The notes below the pieces were generated by a model. That model worked only from the letters and a program-made list of their open reading frames with translations. It ran no database searches and was not told the origin of the DNA. Made by a program: the position numbers and the translations under genes. A stretch of 64,000 nucleotides of DNA from positions 58,436 through 122,435 of the forward strand of contig NZ_JAUOPE010000014.1 in NCBI RefSeq assembly GCF_030546755.1, given 5' to 3'. This stretch comes from Colwellia sp. 1_MG-2023. Lineage in GTDB: Bacteria > Pseudomonadota > Gammaproteobacteria > Enterobacterales > Alteromonadaceae. The number at the start of each line of letters is the position of its first letter. Position 1 is the stretch's first letter. Shown here one piece after another: positions 10,149 to 19,579 of the stretch.

Positions 10149-10160
10149 ATTGTATACAAT
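10149..10160. promoter_or_regulatory. perfect palindrome upstream of the collagenase
   Basis: ATTGTATACAAT is a perfect 12-bp palindrome 120 nt upstream of the collagenase start. It resembles GntR-family operators in general form. The 378-nt gap 10029-10406 otherwise contains AT-rich sequence and no supportable gene; it should hold the collagenase promoter. Operator function is a guess. Confidence 0.3.
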
Positions 10161-10406
10161 ATAATTTAACTGAATTTTTACATTTGGGTGTTTAGATCAG
10201 GATAAAGGTGAGGTTTTCCCATTGTGAAAAGTAGATAAAATAACAATGGTTGATGGTTTTTTATTGCAGGTAAGACGATACATGTGAGAATTTAAAAGAA
10301 GGCGAAAGCGTGTTAACAACACAACATTAATCACTTCAGTTAAATTATGATGGGACTTACTTGGATTCTTTTATTATTAGGATTTTTGAACTGCTGGATT
10401 TTTATA

Positions 10407-10928
10407 TTACTTGGTCACTTTTCGAGTCAGTCGTTTTTTCCATTCTTTAACTACTGAATAACGCCAAAGCGCATGAATACCAAAGTAGCCAATAATTGAA
10501 AATACTGTAGCTAATACACCACAGCCTAAGATAAAAGCGGGACCAATAGTGGAAACGCTATCAACGAGCCATTGCCAGCTAGCTTCAAAAACAAAGGCTT
10601 TTTCTGATGCACCAAGTATCCAAGTGCCTACCAGGTAGCAAAAATAAAAAATTGCCGGCATTGTCAATGGGTTAGTGATCCAAACGATGGCAATTGAAAG
10701 CGGCAAGTTTGCATGTACTATAATGGCTATGCCTGCTGATAAAACCATTTGAAAAGGCACCGGAATAAATGCAAAGAATAAACCGACAGCAAAAGCTTTA
10801 GCGACTGAACGTCTGTTTAAATGCCATAAATTTCCGTTGTGAAGTAGATCGCCAAAAATCTGTAAATGCTTATTGTTTTTGATTGTATGGTGATCAGGCA
10901 TAAATTTTTTAATGAATTTTTTAGGCAT
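10407..10928 (-). CDS. DUF2062 domain membrane protein
   Basis: Inner-membrane protein of about 173 residues in the DUF2062 family, function unknown. The conserved core is seen as AVGLFFAFIPVPFQM and ITNPLTMPAIFYFCY, with three to four hydrophobic segments and basic ends. I place the start at ATG 10928 (MPKKFIKKF), after GTGAG. The same frame also allows a TTG at 10952, which would leave only 5 nt to comEC. It is divergent from comEC, and genes of this family often lie beside comEC or LPS genes in gammaproteobacteria. Confidence 0.88.
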   Translation of the reverse strand: MPKKFIKKFMPDHHTIKNNKHLQIFGDLLHNGNLWHLNRRSVAKAFAVGLFFAFIPVPFQMVLSAGIAIIVHANLPLSIAIVWITNPLTMPAIFYFCYLVGTWILGASEKAFVFEASWQWLVDSVSTIGPAFILGCGVLATVFSIIGYFGIHALWRYSVVKEWKKRLTRKVTK

Positions 10929-10957
10929 ACACTCACAAATTATGGAAAGCAATCACT

Positions 10958-13624
10958 ATGGATTGGTGGTTAATCACATTTTTTCTTGGTGCGCTATTGT
11001 CACTGTTTTTGACAACAGTGCCAACTATATTTTGCGTTGTTTTGAGTTTAGTTTTTGCAAGCGCACTATTTTGCTGGCCCAAAACGCGTAAATATACGGG
11101 ATTTTTATTGGGCGGTGCGTGGTTATTGTATCACGGCGCTATATACCAAGAAGCAAAATTTAGTTTTACACCGACAAAAGTAAATAGTGCTAGCGCTGCA
11201 TTAATTGTTAAGGGCAAGATCTCGACCATTCCTCGACTTAGTAATAACACACAGCGCTTTAACTTTGATATTTCTCATGTGAATGACGAAAAGCTAGAAG
11301 GTGAGCAGAGCGTAAGACTGGCATGGAAAAGCTCAGCTCATCAACAGGTTAACTATTTGGTTCAAGGGCAACAATGGCAATTCAAGGTTCGGTTAAAGCC
11401 GGCACATGGGTTAGCAAATAGCGGTGGATTTAGTTATCAAAGCTGGTTACGGAAAAACCATTTGGTTGCCACGGGTTATGTGTTGAACGATAAAGGAAAT
11501 GTTAAAACTACATCTATACCTGTATCTTTGCCTAAGACTAATTTTGTTCAGAAATCTAAGCAGGCTAAAACACTATTCACGAATAATGCGAATGTTAATA
11601 ACAATATTTTGCTCGAAAATAGTATTTCGCTCCGTCATCTGCTGTATCAAAAAATAACGGCGCTGATGCCGGCGCATGAACTATCGCCGATTGCTTTAGC
11701 ATTAATGTTTGGTGAACGAAGTCAACTCAACAAAAGTCATTGGCATGTCTTAAAAAATACCGCCACTCAACACCTTATTGCAATCTCTGGTTTACATTTA
11801 GGCCTAGTAGCGGGCGGAGGTTATCTACTTTTTAGCTGGCTAATCACTATTTTACCTTTAAGTTTATTACTTCCTGGAAAGTTGAAACAACAAGCGTTAC
11901 TGAGCAATCATCAAGTTATCGTTATTTCTCTGACGTTAATCTTGGTATTATTTTATAGTTATTTAGCGGGCTTTTCTGTGCCTACCTCACGGGCATTAAT
12001 CATGCTTTTGTTTTATTGGGCAGCCAAAGCGATAGGGATTAAGTTCAGTGTTACACGGTTAATTCTCCTGACAATTTTTTTCATCATCCTTTTTACTCCT
12101 TTTAGCTTATTTTCAAGTAGTTTCTGGTTATCTTTATATGCCGTTTGTACCATTTTTGTGTTGTTATGGCGTTTTCGTCGGGTTTTTTCTAAGCAGCAAG
12201 TCACAGAAAAAAGTTGGTTAAACAAAAGCAAACAGTGGTTAACGGCTTTGTTTTACCTACAAATTGGCCTGATATTTTTGATGATGCCTATTACGGTTCA
12301 GTTTAGTCATCAATTGTCGTTATTAGCATTGCCGGCAAATTTAGTCGCTGTACCTTGGATGAGTATTACTTCAATACCGTTAAGTTTATTAGCGGTTGTT
12401 TTTGCGCCAGTGAGTGAGGTTATCGCACGGTTTTTTATCGATGCATCACTGCTAAGTTTATCGTTACTTTGGCAATACTTAACTTGGCTGAGTGATTTTT
12501 CAGTCGCAACGATTACTGTTTCGGTTATACAGTGGTGCTATCTAATTGCGCTTACCTGTTTTATTTTCTTTTTCTTTATTCTTGATATGAATAAGGGGAT
12601 CGCACTGCTTTTTTGCAGTGTTTTTGTCATATTGGGATTAACCTCTTTTGCAAAACAAGATGTGCAAGATGCATCTTGGCAAGTTAATGTGATGGATGTC
12701 GGTCAAGGACTTTCGATTATCATTGAAACTAATCTTGCTAAGAAAAATACTCTTTTTATTCATGACCAAAATAGGGCAGATATAGTTAAGCAAAATCAAG
12801 TGATGGTTTACGATACAGGCGCAAGCTTCCCGAGTGGTTTTTCAATGGCTGAGGCGGTGATAGAGCCGTATTTGATCAGCCAAGGTTATCAAAGGATTGA
12901 TAAATTGGTAATTAGTCACGATGATAACGATCACGCAGGAGGATTATCTTTGTTAACCGATAAGTTTAAGGTTGCTGAGCTTTATTACAATAAAGATAGT
13001 TATAGTGCAGATAACAATAATATTATTAATGACTCTCAGGATAAAGCACAGCTCAAATATCAAAAGAAATATCAGAATAAGTATCAAAAAAAAGCTGCGT
13101 TAAAAAAGCCCAAGTTCAATATTAAAAGTGCTCACTGCTTGGCGGGAAATACGCTTATTTGGCAGCATTTAACGATCGAGTTTCTCTGGCCTAATACTCC
13201 TCAAGCCAGTGATAATGATGATTCATGCGTGATTAAAATATCTGATGGTAAAACCAGTGTTTTATTAACGGGTGATATTTCTCAAAAAATTGAACAAACA
13301 TTAATTGACGAATATGTTTTAAAGGAGAGGGAGAATCAAACAATACTTAAAGCAGATATTTTGATTGTGCCGCATCATGGCTCGAAAACATCCTCATCAA
13401 ATACTTTTATTCAACAGGTTTCACCTATGTATGCAGTCTTTAGCGCAGGTTACTTAAATCGCTGGAAAATGCCTGTTGCAGAAGTGGTTGAGCGATATCA
13501 TCAACACGATATAACGACCTTTAATACAGCTGAACTTGGCATGATCCAATTTATTATCACACCAGAAAATATAGAGGTGAAAACTCAACGACAAGACCTT
13601 TGGCCGTTCTGGTTTGCGAATTAA
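10958..13624 (+). CDS. comEC: DNA internalization protein ComEC/Rec2
   Basis: Inner-membrane channel for uptake of single-stranded DNA in natural transformation; 888 residues. The N-terminal DUF4131/OB region and the multi-helix competence domain (about 215-560, with ISGLHLGL and SVPTSRA motifs) are followed by a C-terminal metallo-beta-lactamase-like domain. That domain shows VMDVGQGLS, SHDDNDHAGG (about 652), LLTGDIS and PHHGSKTSS. A Lys/Tyr/Gln-rich low-complexity insertion lies inside it at about 13048-13110. The gene heads the comEC-msbA-lpxK-ycaR-kdsB block conserved with E. coli (where the gene is ycaI). Other competence genes are not in the window. Confidence 0.95.
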   Translation: MDWWLITFFLGALLSLFLTTVPTIFCVVLSLVFASALFCWPKTRKYTGFLLGGAWLLYHGAIYQEAKFSFTPTKVNSASAALIVKGKISTIPRLSNNTQRFNFDISHVNDEKLEGEQSVRLAWKSSAHQQVNYLVQGQQWQFKVRLKPAHGLANSGGFSYQSWLRKNHLVATGYVLNDKGNVKTTSIPVSLPKTNFVQKSKQAKTLFTNNANVNNNILLENSISLRHLLYQKITALMPAHELSPIALALMFGERSQLNKSHWHVLKNTATQHLIAISGLHLGLVAGGGYLLFSWLITILPLSLLLPGKLKQQALLSNHQVIVISLTLILVLFYSYLAGFSVPTSRALIMLLFYWAAKAIGIKFSVTRLILLTIFFIILFTPFSLFSSSFWLSLYAVCTIFVLLWRFRRVFSKQQVTEKSWLNKSKQWLTALFYLQIGLIFLMMPITVQFSHQLSLLALPANLVAVPWMSITSIPLSLLAVVFAPVSEVIARFFIDASLLSLSLLWQYLTWLSDFSVATITVSVIQWCYLIALTCFIFFFFILDMNKGIALLFCSVFVILGLTSFAKQDVQDASWQVNVMDVGQGLSIIIETNLAKKNTLFIHDQNRADIVKQNQVMVYDTGASFPSGFSMAEAVIEPYLISQGYQRIDKLVISHDDNDHAGGLSLLTDKFKVAELYYNKDSYSADNNNIINDSQDKAQLKYQKKYQNKYQKKAALKKPKFNIKSAHCLAGNTLIWQHLTIEFLWPNTPQASDNDDSCVIKISDGKTSVLLTGDISQKIEQTLIDEYVLKERENQTILKADILIVPHHGSKTSSSNTFIQQVSPMYAVFSAGYLNRWKMPVAEVVERYHQHDITTFNTAELGMIQFIITPENIEVKTQRQDLWPFWFAN

Positions 13625-13825
13625 GATGTGCGAATAAAAGTTGCAAAACATCATTTACTGTAAAGCTAATAGCGATAAAATATTCCTCTTCAGTCGAATA
13701 GGTGTTTCATTATTAACATTACTTTTTTGACTAATTTATTTATCCCATCGAAATCTTGCCTTGGTTGCAGCAGCAATTAAGGCTAAAATAGCTAAGTAAT
13801 TAATATTTAAGTCATTGAGAATTGA

Positions 13826-15637
13826 ATGTCGAGTCAAGCTGACACTAAATCAGAAAATACAAGCTCAGAAAACACGAGTGGTGAGCATCATCAAGCCCAA
13901 GAAAATACTTGGCAAAACTTTAAACGTTTAATGGGCTATGCCAAAGCCTATAAAAGTGCGGGTATTTTTGCTATTTTTTCCATGCTAGGTTATGCCTCAA
14001 TTGATGTCTATTTTCTTTCTAAACTACCGGCATTAATTGATGAGGGTTTATCTGGCGCTAATCCTGAATTTATGAAATGGGCACCCGTTTTTGTTGTGGT
14101 GTGTTTTATTTTTCGCGGCATCTTTCATTTTCTCAGTAATTATTGTTTAGCTTGGGTGGGTAATAATGTGGTTACCGATCTAAGACAAAGTATTTTTGAG
14201 CATGTGATGTCAATGCCGGTGGCTTATCATGATAAAGTTTCGACCGGCACGCTAATCTCCAAACTTACTTTTGATACCGAGCAAGTACTGCAAGCAAGTA
14301 GTAAATCTCTTTTAACGCTAGTGCAGCAAGGAGCGTTTGTCTTTGGTCTTTTAGTGTTAATGTTTTGGCAAAGTTGGCAGTTATCTGCGATCTTTTTAGT
14401 GATAACCCCGATTATCGCGGTTATTGTTACTGTTGTGTCTCGTCGTTTTCGAAAAGTCAGCAAGAATATTCAAAATGCGATGGGGGAAGTAACCAAAGCT
14501 GCCGAGCAAACATTTAACGGTCATAAAGTGGTACTGACTTTTGATGGTCAAACCCGAGAAAATGAACGCTTTGGTCAAATCAATAAACACAATCGTCAAC
14601 AACAAATGAAAATGGTGGCGACTAAATCCGCCAGTGTGCCACTGATCCAAATTATTGCCTCGTTTGCCTTAGCCTTTGTGCTTTATTTAGCCAATCTTGA
14701 TGGATTTGTTGAAAACTTAACTGCCGGTGTATTTATGGGAGTCGTAACTTATATGACGATGTTACTAAGACCCCTGAAATTATTAACCAATGTGAATAGC
14801 GAATTTCAAAAAGGCATGGCAGCGTCTGAAAGTATTTTTGCGCTTTTAGATGAAGATAAAGAAAAAGATCGTGGCACTATTGCCATTGAAAAAGCGCAAG
14901 GAAAGTTAGTTTTTGAAGCGGTTAATTTTGCTTATCCGGGGGATGAAAAACCAGCGTTAACTAATATTAACTTTGCTGCAAATTCGGGTGAAACTATCGC
15001 GTTGGTGGGGCGTTCTGGTAGCGGTAAATCAACAGCCAGTTCATTATTGTTGCGTTTTTATGATGCAACATCAGGTCGAGTATTAATTGATGACACCAAT
15101 ATTATTGATTATCGCTTAAAAGATTTACGCAAACAATTCGCTTATGTGTCTCAACAGGTTGTTCTTTTCAACGATACTTTGGCTAATAATATCGCTTACG
15201 GTAAACCTGAAGCGACGCTAGCAGAAATAACCGCGGCGGCGAAAAAAGCGCATGTCTTAGAATTTGCTGACAATTTACCGCAAGGCCTAGACACCAATAT
15301 AGGTGACAACGGCGCGTTATTATCTGGAGGACAGCGTCAACGTGTCGCCATTGCTCGTGCCTTGTTATGTGATGCGCCATTCTTGATTTTAGATGAAGCA
15401 ACCAGTGCGTTAGATACAGAGTCAGAGCGACATATACAAGATGCGCTGACCGAATTGCAAAAAAATCGAACCTGTTTGGTGATTGCTCATCGTTTATCAA
15501 CTATTGAAAGCGCCGATAAAATTATCGTAATGGAACAAGGTAAAATTATCGAACAGGGCGATCATCAAACCTTACTTGCAAAAGAGGGGGCTTATGCCCA
15601 ACTACACCGTTTTCAATTTGGCTCTGCAGATGCTTAA
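13826..15637 (+). CDS. msbA: lipid A export ATP-binding/permease protein MsbA
   Basis: Half-size ABC exporter that flips lipid A-core across the inner membrane; acts as a homodimer. The 603 residues comprise a Ser/Glu/Asn-rich N-terminal extension of about 28 residues not needed for the fold, six membrane helices (about 45-330), then the ATPase with Walker A LVGRSGSGKST (about 394), signature LSGGQRQ, Walker B FLILDEATSALD and the switch His of IAHR. lpxK follows after 39 nt, as in E. coli. About 200 nt separate it from comEC, so it may have its own promoter. Confidence 0.97.
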   Translation: MSSQADTKSENTSSENTSGEHHQAQENTWQNFKRLMGYAKAYKSAGIFAIFSMLGYASIDVYFLSKLPALIDEGLSGANPEFMKWAPVFVVVCFIFRGIFHFLSNYCLAWVGNNVVTDLRQSIFEHVMSMPVAYHDKVSTGTLISKLTFDTEQVLQASSKSLLTLVQQGAFVFGLLVLMFWQSWQLSAIFLVITPIIAVIVTVVSRRFRKVSKNIQNAMGEVTKAAEQTFNGHKVVLTFDGQTRENERFGQINKHNRQQQMKMVATKSASVPLIQIIASFALAFVLYLANLDGFVENLTAGVFMGVVTYMTMLLRPLKLLTNVNSEFQKGMAASESIFALLDEDKEKDRGTIAIEKAQGKLVFEAVNFAYPGDEKPALTNINFAANSGETIALVGRSGSGKSTASSLLLRFYDATSGRVLIDDTNIIDYRLKDLRKQFAYVSQQVVLFNDTLANNIAYGKPEATLAEITAAAKKAHVLEFADNLPQGLDTNIGDNGALLSGGQRQRVAIARALLCDAPFLILDEATSALDTESERHIQDALTELQKNRTCLVIAHRLSTIESADKIIVMEQGKIIEQGDHQTLLAKEGAYAQLHRFQFGSADA

Positions 15638-15676
15638 GAAAATGAATAAATGGAAAGTTAGGCGAATGGTCAGTTC

Positions 15677-16771
15677 ATGCGTTTAATCGAAAAAGTGTGG
15701 TTTCAAGGTCATGCCGCCAAATGGTGGTTAGTACCGCTAATGTTGCCTCTTAGCTTACTGTTTTGGTTATTGTCTGCTTTGCGACGTCTGTTATTTTCGC
15801 TCGGAATCAAAGAAAGTATTCGCCTTGAATGTCCTGTTGTTGTGGTAGGCAATATTGGCGTCGGCGGTAATGGAAAAACGCCAGTTGTGTTATATTTGGT
15901 AGAACAGCTTTCAAAGCAAGGAATTAACGTTGGTGTCTTGAGTCGTGGTTACGGCGGCAAAGCTCCGTACTATCCTTATTTGCTTACTGAGCAAAGTAGC
16001 GCACTTGAAGCTGGCGATGAACCAATACTTATTTACCAACGCTGCCAGGTGCCCGTTGTCGTTGGCGCTGATCGTATTGCTGCAGCCAAACTTTTAATTG
16101 AGCAGGGCTGTCAAATCATCATTAGTGACGATGGTTTGCAACATTATCGATTAAAACGTGATTACGAACTATTAGTGGTAGATGGCAAACGTTTGTTTGG
16201 CAATAGCTTGTTATTACCTGCTGGCCCTTTGCGTGAAACCACAGAACGATTAAATAGCGTAGATGCGATAATCGTAAACGGCGTGAACAGTGATGATTAC
16301 CAAGACTTAGCGAATCAGTTAAATAAGAGTATAACGAAGAGTAAAACCGTTAAACACTTTATGCAATTAACCGCCCATCGCATGGTTAATGTGAAAAGTG
16401 GTGAAGTAAAAGATTTAGCTGTTTTTATCAAAGAGCAGCCAAAGGTAAATGCGATTGCTGGAATTGGCGACCCGCAACGTTTTTTTAGTTATTTAACTGA
16501 ACTTGGTTTTTCGATAAATAAGGAGCAAGGTTTTGTTGATCATCAAGCGTATCAGCACCCTCTGTTTGACGATATTGATCAGCCAATGCAAGCTAAAGAA
16601 CCTGATGAAAAAAATCTTAAACTACCGCTATTAATGACAGAAAAAGATGCGGTAAAGTGTACTGATTTTGCGCAAGAAAATTGGTGGTATTTGCCAGTTG
16701 AGGCACGTTTTTCTGAGCAAGCTAACGAGACGCTGATCACCGAGTTGACGAAGTTACTTAATCCGATTTAA
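15677..16771 (+). CDS. lpxK: tetraacyldisaccharide 4'-kinase LpxK
   Basis: Phosphorylates the 4' position of the tetraacyldisaccharide 1-phosphate lipid A precursor on the cytoplasmic face of the inner membrane. The 364-residue protein has an N-terminal membrane anchor (about 18-42), the P-loop GNIGVGGNGKTP (about 58-69), LSRGYGGK, ISDDGLQHY and TEKDAVK, all characteristic of LpxK. It is directly downstream of msbA and upstream of ycaR-kdsB, consistent with its role. Confidence 0.97.
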   Translation: MRLIEKVWFQGHAAKWWLVPLMLPLSLLFWLLSALRRLLFSLGIKESIRLECPVVVVGNIGVGGNGKTPVVLYLVEQLSKQGINVGVLSRGYGGKAPYYPYLLTEQSSALEAGDEPILIYQRCQVPVVVGADRIAAAKLLIEQGCQIIISDDGLQHYRLKRDYELLVVDGKRLFGNSLLLPAGPLRETTERLNSVDAIIVNGVNSDDYQDLANQLNKSITKSKTVKHFMQLTAHRMVNVKSGEVKDLAVFIKEQPKVNAIAGIGDPQRFFSYLTELGFSINKEQGFVDHQAYQHPLFDDIDQPMQAKEPDEKNLKLPLLMTEKDAVKCTDFAQENWWYLPVEARFSEQANETLITELTKLLNPI

Positions 16772-16798
16772 TGGTGTATACAAGATTGAAAAGTTAAA

Positions 16799-16842
16799 CG
16801 TTAAATATTGAAAATGATCTTTCACGATTCAATGTTTAAACA
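16799..16842. repeat. imperfect inverted repeat between lpxK and ycaR
   Basis: The arms GTTAAATATTGAA and TTCAATGTTTAAAC pair with one bulge and one wobble, enclosing about 15 nt. No T run follows, so this is not an obvious terminator; it may be a processing or stability element in the lpxK-ycaR transcript. Confidence 0.35.
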
Positions 16843-16876
16843 ATGAAATAATTGAACAAATAAAAAGAGAAGAAAA

Positions 16877-17062
16877 ATGGCTTTTGATATTAAGTTAATG
16901 GAAATTTTAGCGTGTCCTGTTTGCAAAGGTAAATTGGATTATAAAAAAGATCAGAAAGAATTAGTCTGCAATTTTGACCGTTTAGCGTACGCCATTGTTG
17001 AGGATATTCCGGTGTTATTAGAAAGCGAAGCGCGACGCGTGAGCGAAGATGAAAACGTTTAA
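16877..17062 (+). CDS. ycaR: Trm112/YcaR family small zinc-ribbon-like protein
   Basis: 61-residue protein of the Trm112-like family, ATG start with AGAGAAGAAA upstream. The CPVCKGKL motif and the later Cys in [10 protein letters not shown] are seen, with the usual [10 protein letters not shown] ending. Bacterial members lie next to kdsB as here; the precise role is not settled, although Trm112 in eukaryotes activates methyltransferases. Confidence 0.93.
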   Translation: MAFDIKLMEILACPVCKGKLDYKKDQKELVCNFDRLAYAIVEDIPVLLESEARRVSEDENV

Positions 17063-17095
17063 ACGTTTTCTCGTCAATTATAAATAGGAATAATT

Positions 17096-17887
17096 ATGTC
17101 ATTTGTTGTTGTGATCCCTGCGCGCTATCAATCATCTCGTTTACCGGGAAAAGTATTAGCTGATATCCAAGGTAAACCAATGATCCAATGGGTGGTCGAA
17201 AAAGCAGAAAAAAGTGGCGCTAAAAAAGTGATAGTAGCAACCGATAATGATGAGGTTGCCGAGGTTGTGACGCGTTTTGGTGGCGAAGTCTGTAAAACCC
17301 GTGCTGATCACCAATCAGGCACTGAGCGTTTAGCCGAAGTAATGGAACACTATCAATTTGATGATGATCAGGTGATTGTAAACGTGCAAGGCGATGAGCC
17401 TTTTATTCCCTCAGAAAACATCGCGCAAGTGGCTAAAAACTTAGCTAATCAACAACGCACTAACCAACAACAAGCCCGAATGGCAACCCTTGCTGTGCAT
17501 ATCAACGATGTTGAAGAAGCATTAAACCCTAATGCGGTTAAAGTGTTATGTGATAAAGATGGCTATGCTTTGTATTTCAGTAGAGCGACTATTCCTTATG
17601 ATCGTGAACGATTTTTAAATAATGACAATATTACCGATATTGGTGATTTTTACTTAAGACATATCGGTATTTACGCTTACCGTGCCGGCTTTATTAAAGA
17701 CTATGTTAACTGGCCAGCAAGTCAGTTAGAGCAAGTTGAATCGCTTGAACAGCTTCGTGTACTTTGGCAAGGTGAAAAAATACATGTTGATGTTGCTGAA
17801 TCTCGTTTACCCGTAGAAGGGGTTGATACGCCCGAAGATTTAGAAAAAGCCCGAGAATTTGCTAAAAGCATAGCAAGTGCTGATTAA
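17096..17887 (+). CDS. kdsB: 3-deoxy-manno-octulosonate cytidylyltransferase (CMP-Kdo synthetase)
   Basis: Activates Kdo with CTP to CMP-Kdo for inner-core LPS synthesis. The 263 residues include the nucleotide-binding [13 protein letters not shown] (about 7-19), [20 protein letters not shown] and [10 protein letters not shown], all family hallmarks, and the C-terminal [10 protein letters not shown]. It ends the comEC-msbA-lpxK-ycaR-kdsB cluster 33 nt after ycaR. Confidence 0.97.
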   Translation: MSFVVVIPARYQSSRLPGKVLADIQGKPMIQWVVEKAEKSGAKKVIVATDNDEVAEVVTRFGGEVCKTRADHQSGTERLAEVMEHYQFDDDQVIVNVQGDEPFIPSENIAQVAKNLANQQRTNQQQARMATLAVHINDVEEALNPNAVKVLCDKDGYALYFSRATIPYDRERFLNNDNITDIGDFYLRHIGIYAYRAGFIKDYVNWPASQLEQVESLEQLRVLWQGEKIHVDVAESRLPVEGVDTPEDLEKAREFAKSIASAD

Positions 17888-17915
17888 ATAATTACTATTA
17901 GCTAAGTTTTACAAC

Positions 17916-17947
17916 AAAAAACGGTCAGTTAATACTGACCGTTTTTT
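17916..17947. terminator. bidirectional terminator between kdsB and rnhA
   Basis: Perfect stem AAAAAACGGTCAGT / ACTGACCGTTTTTT with TAAT loop, flanked by A and T runs, so it functions for both convergent transcripts. Confidence 0.95.
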
Positions 17948-17952
17948 GATTT

Positions 17953-18753
17953 TTAACCAGACGGCATCGCCAATATTTCTTTAATATTTAATTCGCCAGT
18001 ATATTTTACTAAACGAGCCTCTTGCTTCATTCTACCTAACACCGCCATTCTGTCAGACAATTCATTCCCTTCGATGTTGGCATGGCCTTTTACATGTTTG
18101 ATAGTGATATTGTTTTTAATTTCTTGATAAAGCGTAAAACACGCTTGTACTAATTCGGGGTTTTTAATCGGTTGGCCATCGGCTTTTTTCCAGCCTTTTT
18201 TCTTCCAACCAGCCGCCCATTTGGTAATGCTGTCGATTGAATATTTTGAATCAGACAACACTTGCACATGTTTATCTTGCTTAATAAACGTCTTAGCCAG
18301 TTTAAAGGCTTCAAGCATGCCGTTTAATTCAGCGGTATTATTTGTACCATTTGCTTCATATAAACCGTACCAAAGCTCAATCAGTGATGATTGTTGATAA
18401 ACCGCAATGCCAGTGCCTGATTTGCCAGGATTAGGTGAACAAGCGCCATCACAATAAATGTTAATATCAGCATCATTACTGACCGTTCGGGAAGTGCTTG
18501 CCGGTTTTGCTGAACTCGTTTTTATCGGTGCAGTAGATGATGTTGAAGACGATGAACTGCCAGCTTTTGATAATGAGCGCTTCATTAACGCTTTGGTATA
18601 ACTTTCAGCAAAAGCAGCCTCTGCTTCGGCTTGAGATGGAAAGCCCATAAATTGAGCATCACTACGACCAGCTGTCAAATTTTGCACCGTGGCCCAGTTA
18701 TCAAACACACCCGTTTTAGCACCTTTCCAAACGACATAGTATTTTTTTGCCAT
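17953..18753 (-). CDS. rnhA: ribonuclease HI with N-terminal viroplasmin-like domain
   Basis: Cleaves RNA in RNA-DNA hybrids; cytoplasmic, 266 residues. The first ~45 residues are a viroplasmin/hybrid-binding domain (KYYVVWKGAKTG, then FPSQAEAEAAF), as in eukaryotic RNase H1. A Ser/Thr-rich linker leads to the catalytic domain (about 97-235) with all four acidic residues: Asp in CDGACSPNPG, Glu in NTAEL, Asp in SDSKYS, and Asp in GNELSDRMA. The basic handle (KKKGWKK) is present. It starts 2 nt after the lgt stop, so the two genes are co-transcribed. Confidence 0.95.
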   Translation of the reverse strand: MAKKYYVVWKGAKTGVFDNWATVQNLTAGRSDAQFMGFPSQAEAEAAFAESYTKALMKRSLSKAGSSSSSTSSTAPIKTSSAKPASTSRTVSNDADINIYCDGACSPNPGKSGTGIAVYQQSSLIELWYGLYEANGTNNTAELNGMLEAFKLAKTFIKQDKHVQVLSDSKYSIDSITKWAAGWKKKGWKKADGQPIKNPELVQACFTLYQEIKNNITIKHVKGHANIEGNELSDRMAVLGRMKQEARLVKYTGELNIKEILAMPSG

Positions 18754-18755
18754 GT

Positions 18756-19541
18756 TTACCCATTAACCTTATTTTTTATCGACCAAATAACTAACACAAC
18801 ACCGACAATGAAAAACGGAATACTGAGCATTTGTCCGGTATTTAAGGATGTTTCCATGGTGTAAGCGGCTTGTTGTTGTTTAAAGAATTCAATAATAAAC
18901 CGTGCCGTAAAGGTCATGATCAAAAACATGCCCAATAACATACCTTGATAGGTTTTTGCTTTGGTCAGCTTATAAACGAAGGTTAAGGTAATAAATATTA
19001 AACCGTAAGCGAGAGCTTCATAAAGTTGTGCAGGGTGTCTGGCAACATTATCAACACGCTGAAAAATAACCGCCCAAGGCACATCGGTTGCTTTACCTAT
19101 TATTTCGGCGTTGACAAAATTGGCGCTGCGTACAAAAATGCCAAACAGGGCGGTTGCTATAGCTAATCGGTCGAGTAACCAAAGAAAATTGAGTGGATTT
19201 TTTTTCGTGTATAAATAACTGCCAATAATCGCGCCCAATCCGCCACCGTGACTTGCTAAACCGCCTTCCCAGATCGCAAGTATTTTGAGTGGATTGGCAA
19301 AGTAATAACTCGGCTCATAAAAGAAGCAATGTCCGAGTCGAGCGCCAACAATAATCCCAATAACGACATAGACTAATAAATTATCGAGGGATTCAACATT
19401 CTGATTTTCTTGTTGATATATCCACTTCATGTAAGACAAACCAGCAAAAATTGAACTCGCGAAAATGGCACCGTACCAATGAATGGTAATAGGTCCAAGA
19501 GCAAGCATAACGGGATCTATGTTCCAAACAAAATGTTCCAC
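18756..19541 (-). CDS. lgt: prolipoprotein diacylglyceryl transferase, Bacteroidetes-like
   Basis: Seven-helix inner-membrane enzyme that transfers diacylglycerol from phosphatidylglycerol to the lipobox Cys of prolipoproteins. In 261 residues it retains the key elements: HWYG, the His of SHGGG (about 95), Arg and Asn of FVRSANFVNAE (about 138), and ARFIIEFFK. However ARLGHCFFYEP, IWEGGLASHGG and VNAEIIG are the motif forms I associate with Bacteroidetes Lgt rather than gammaproteobacterial Lgt. It also lacks the usual thyA neighbour. This suggests a horizontally acquired or second copy; only a tree can confirm it. Confidence 0.9.
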   Translation of the reverse strand: MEHFVWNIDPVMLALGPITIHWYGAIFASSIFAGLSYMKWIYQQENQNVESLDNLLVYVVIGIIVGARLGHCFFYEPSYYFANPLKILAIWEGGLASHGGGLGAIIGSYLYTKKNPLNFLWLLDRLAIATALFGIFVRSANFVNAEIIGKATDVPWAVIFQRVDNVARHPAQLYEALAYGLIFITLTFVYKLTKAKTYQGMLLGMFLIMTFTARFIIEFFKQQQAAYTMETSLNTGQMLSIPFFIVGVVLVIWSIKNKVNG

Positions 19542-19579
19542 AATACAGCCTTTTAAAAAGTGTTTTATTCTAATGGCGA

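Noticed and set aside
15183..15500. Minus-strand 105-codon frame inside msbA
   Set aside because: Lies opposite the conserved ATPase signature and Walker B; composition is that of an antisense shadow.
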